Assembly: GCA_944385675.1 (NCBI GenBank)
Contig: CALWYD010000001.1
Span: 1 to 64,000, forward strand
Direction: 5' to 3'
Length of the DNA stretch: 64,000 nucleotides
Origin: an uncultured Oscillospiraceae bacterium
Lineage (GTDB): Bacteria; Bacillota; Clostridia; Oscillospirales; Oscillospiraceae
Shown one piece after another: positions 62,492-64,000 of this stretch. Made by a program: the position numbers and the translations under genes. Below the pieces are notes generated by a model. The model worked only from the letters and a program-made list of their open reading frames with translations. It had not been told where the DNA came from and searched no databases. The first letter of the stretch is position 1, and each line of letters opens with the position of its first letter.

Positions 62492-63334
62492 TTATCCATA
62501 GGCCATTACCACACCGCCGTCGTTGGCATAGACCGTGGTAATTCCCCCAGCTTCCAGTAAAAGAATTTGGGCAAATTTGCACCGTTCCTCCGCCATGCGC
62601 TTCACTAGGAAAGCCCGCTCCAGGCAGTTGCAGTGGCAGATAGCCAACGTGCGCCCTGCGTGAGCAGGATCTGCCGCCATACGATCCACCAACTTTGACA
62701 AGGCCTGCTTCATAGACAGGGCCTGCCCAAGCTTACAGATTTCTCCCTCAGGGGTGGCTGCCATCACGAGTTTAATGCGCAGCGCCCCAGTGACTACCGC
62801 CTGCATCTTGGTCAAGCGGCCGTTCTTGCGCAGGTTTTCCAGGGATTCCAGCACAAACAGTGTCTGCATTTGATAGATGAACTGCTCTACCTCCCGAACC
62901 ACGTGTTTAAACGGCATCCCTGTACTGGCCAACTCCCGAATCTTCAGGGCCACCAGCACCTCCCCAGATGCGGCGGAACAGGAATTGAACACATGCACAT
63001 TTACCTCAGGGTGATCCTCTTCCAGCATCAGTCTGGCCTGTTCTGCGCTGTTGTGGGAACCGCTGAGCAGCGCAGACAAGGTAACCACATAAATGTCATC
63101 AGGACTGTCCTGGCTATAGGCATCCAAATATACCTGGGGCGAGGGGCATGCTGTGGAGGGAGCCTGCTCACTTTGCTTCATGGACCACAGCAAATCTGCC
63201 TGATCAAATGTCTCATCGTCCACAAAGGTACTTCCATTGGAGTATATGGTCAACGGAGCTTTGACAAAGCAAGGATCTTTGAGCATTTGAGGCGTCAGAT
63301 CACAGCAGCTGTCCACAACAATTTTAAAGCTCAT
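62492..63334 (-). CDS. DegV family fatty acid-binding protein
   Basis: A 280-aa protein with the DegV fold. FKIVVDSCCDLTPQML at the start, APSTACPSPQVYLDAY with the lipid-head-binding TSCPS-like segment, and VSALLSGSHNSAEQA are family marks. FakB proteins of this family present fatty acids to the kinase FakA. No fakA here. The start ATG 63334 follows GGAGATGAG; earlier in-frame codons overlap that site. Confidence 0.9.
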   Translation of the reverse strand: MSFKIVVDSCCDLTPQMLKDPCFVKAPLTIYSNGSTFVDDETFDQADLLWSMKQSEQAPSTACPSPQVYLDAYSQDSPDDIYVVTLSALLSGSHNSAEQARLMLEEDHPEVNVHVFNSCSAASGEVLVALKIRELASTGMPFKHVVREVEQFIYQMQTLFVLESLENLRKNGRLTKMQAVVTGALRIKLVMAATPEGEICKLGQALSMKQALSKLVDRMAADPAHAGRTLAICHCNCLERAFLVKRMAEERCKFAQILLLEAGGITTVYANDGGVVMAYG

Positions 63335-63414
63335 ATCGCTCATCTCCAAATGTGATTTTTAAAATCAGATTGAACGAATTAAGTCTAACACAACTGACTC
63401 TTAGATGCAACCCT

Positions 63415-64000
63415 TTACTCTCCCTTTTTCTCGCCCATCTTCTCCTGTTCCAGTTCAGAGAGCAGCTGCTGGTCTTCTTTGGCGGATAAGTCCAGCTTCT
63501 CATACAGATCCGGCCTTCGCTCACGGGTTCGGAGAATAGACTGCTTGCGCCGCCACCGCGCTACATTCACATGGTGGCCAGACAGAAGAATAGGAGGCAC
63601 TGCCCTCCCGTGCCATACCTCCGGCCTAGAGTACTGGGGGGCCTCCAGCATACCGTTCCAGTGACTCTCATTCTCATAGCACGCGGGATCGGACAGCACC
63701 CCCGGCACCAGGCGGCACACCGCATCGGCCACCGCCATAGCCGGGATCTCCCCGCCAGTCATTACAAAGTCGCCCATGGAGATTTCCTCGTCCACACACT
63801 CCTCAATAAACCGCTCGTCAATCCCCTCGTAATGTCCGCACACCAGAATCAGGCGGTTGTACTTCTCTTTCAGCCGCTTGGCGTCCTCCTGGCAGAAGGT
63901 CTTTCCTGCCGGGGACATATAGATGGTGTGGATGCGCTCCCCCGCCTCATCACAGATGTGCTTCCAGCACCGGTAGAGGGGATCGGCCTGCATCACCGCT
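63415..64000 (-). CDS. trmD: tRNA (guanine-N1)-methyltransferase TrmD, partial (N-terminus off window)
   Basis: Methylates G37 of tRNAs with SAM using a trefoil-knot fold. The window holds 195 codons from before ADPLYRCW to the stop. LVCGHYEGIDERFIEECVDEEISMGDFV is the SAM-binding knot (motif GHYEGID), followed by NESHWNGMLEAPQYSRPEVW and VPPILLSGHHVNVARWRRKQ. The frame runs off the right edge and about 55 N-terminal residues are missing. No defect is visible. Confidence 0.95.
   Translation of the reverse strand, partial: AVMQADPLYRCWKHICDEAGERIHTIYMSPAGKTFCQEDAKRLKEKYNRLILVCGHYEGIDERFIEECVDEEISMGDFVMTGGEIPAMAVADAVCRLVPGVLSDPACYENESHWNGMLEAPQYSRPEVWHGRAVPPILLSGHHVNVARWRRKQSILRTRERRPDLYEKLDLSAKEDQQLLSELEQEKMGEKKGE

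Overview
The window comes from a low-to-moderate GC, spore-former-type member of the Firmicutes (Clostridia), most plausibly an Oscillospiraceae-like gut anaerobe. This is inferred from gene content, not from a database match. The evidence is a PolC-type replicase, sigma-G and a spoIIGA-sigE locus, an IreB regulator, a six-gene Rnf complex, Rex, a desulfoferrodoxin-type iron protein and a sodium-pump decarboxylase subunit pair. Most of the sequence is dense, conserved chromosome, mainly on the minus strand, with short spacers and many 1-8 nt gene overlaps. I see no insertion sequence, phage or CRISPR array.

Layout. 1-3.3 kb: a family 4 glycosyltransferase, a frameshifted choice-of-anchor A protein with a Thr-rich stalk, a remnant of a second such gene, and a tRNA-Leu. 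3.4-6.5 kb: a BI-1 membrane protein and an LTA-synthase-like enzyme. 6.7-17.3 kb: the conserved block pyrH-frr-uppS-cdsA-dxr-rseP-ispG-polC (in transcription order). 17.4-21.8 kb, plus strand: FMN riboswitch-ribU, SOS-boxed dinB, a PiT phosphate transporter and a ZIP transporter. 21.9-41.1 kb, minus strand: sigG with an RBS-masking leader hairpin, DUF523, ireB, a SpoIIIE/FtsK translocase, uppP, a TepA-like protease, an M18 peptidase, coaE, the sua5-GNAT-gph group, prfA, YdcF-ABC-F, murF-ddl, upp and tsaB-tsaE. 41.2-47.7 kb: a plus-strand RodA/FtsW gene, then rnfCDGEAB behind a structured leader. 47.7-50.6 kb: a tiny Gly/Cys-rich protein, an SLH-domain protein, rex, and a divergent HTH-desulfoferrodoxin fusion. 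50.6-53.8 kb: an alanine symporter and spoIIGA-sigE, with sigE carrying an in-frame TGA. 53.8-55.7 kb: a PadR/DUF2812 module. 55.7-59.8 kb: a Toprim/DUF4093 protein, holA and comEC. 60-64 kb: a DUF6514 gene, a sodium-decarboxylase beta/gamma pair behind a yybP-ykoY (Mn2+) riboswitch, an HD protein, DegV and the 3' part of trmD.

How it fits together. Two lesions hit sporulation-related genes. One is a TGG-to-TGA change in sigE at the universally conserved Trp of the DWDGNE stretch. The other is a one-base deletion in a G run of a probable spore-surface protein. Sigma-G, SpoIIGA and the translocase look intact. Either the lineage is just losing sporulation or there are two sequence errors. Energy and redox genes (rnf, rex, HTH-desulfoferrodoxin, decarboxylase subunits) point to strictly anaerobic, ion-gradient-coupled metabolism. 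The cis-regulatory elements (FMN and Mn2+ riboswitches, sigG and rnf leaders, LexA and PadR operators, a palindrome between rex and the HTH-desulfoferrodoxin gene) were read directly from the sequence.
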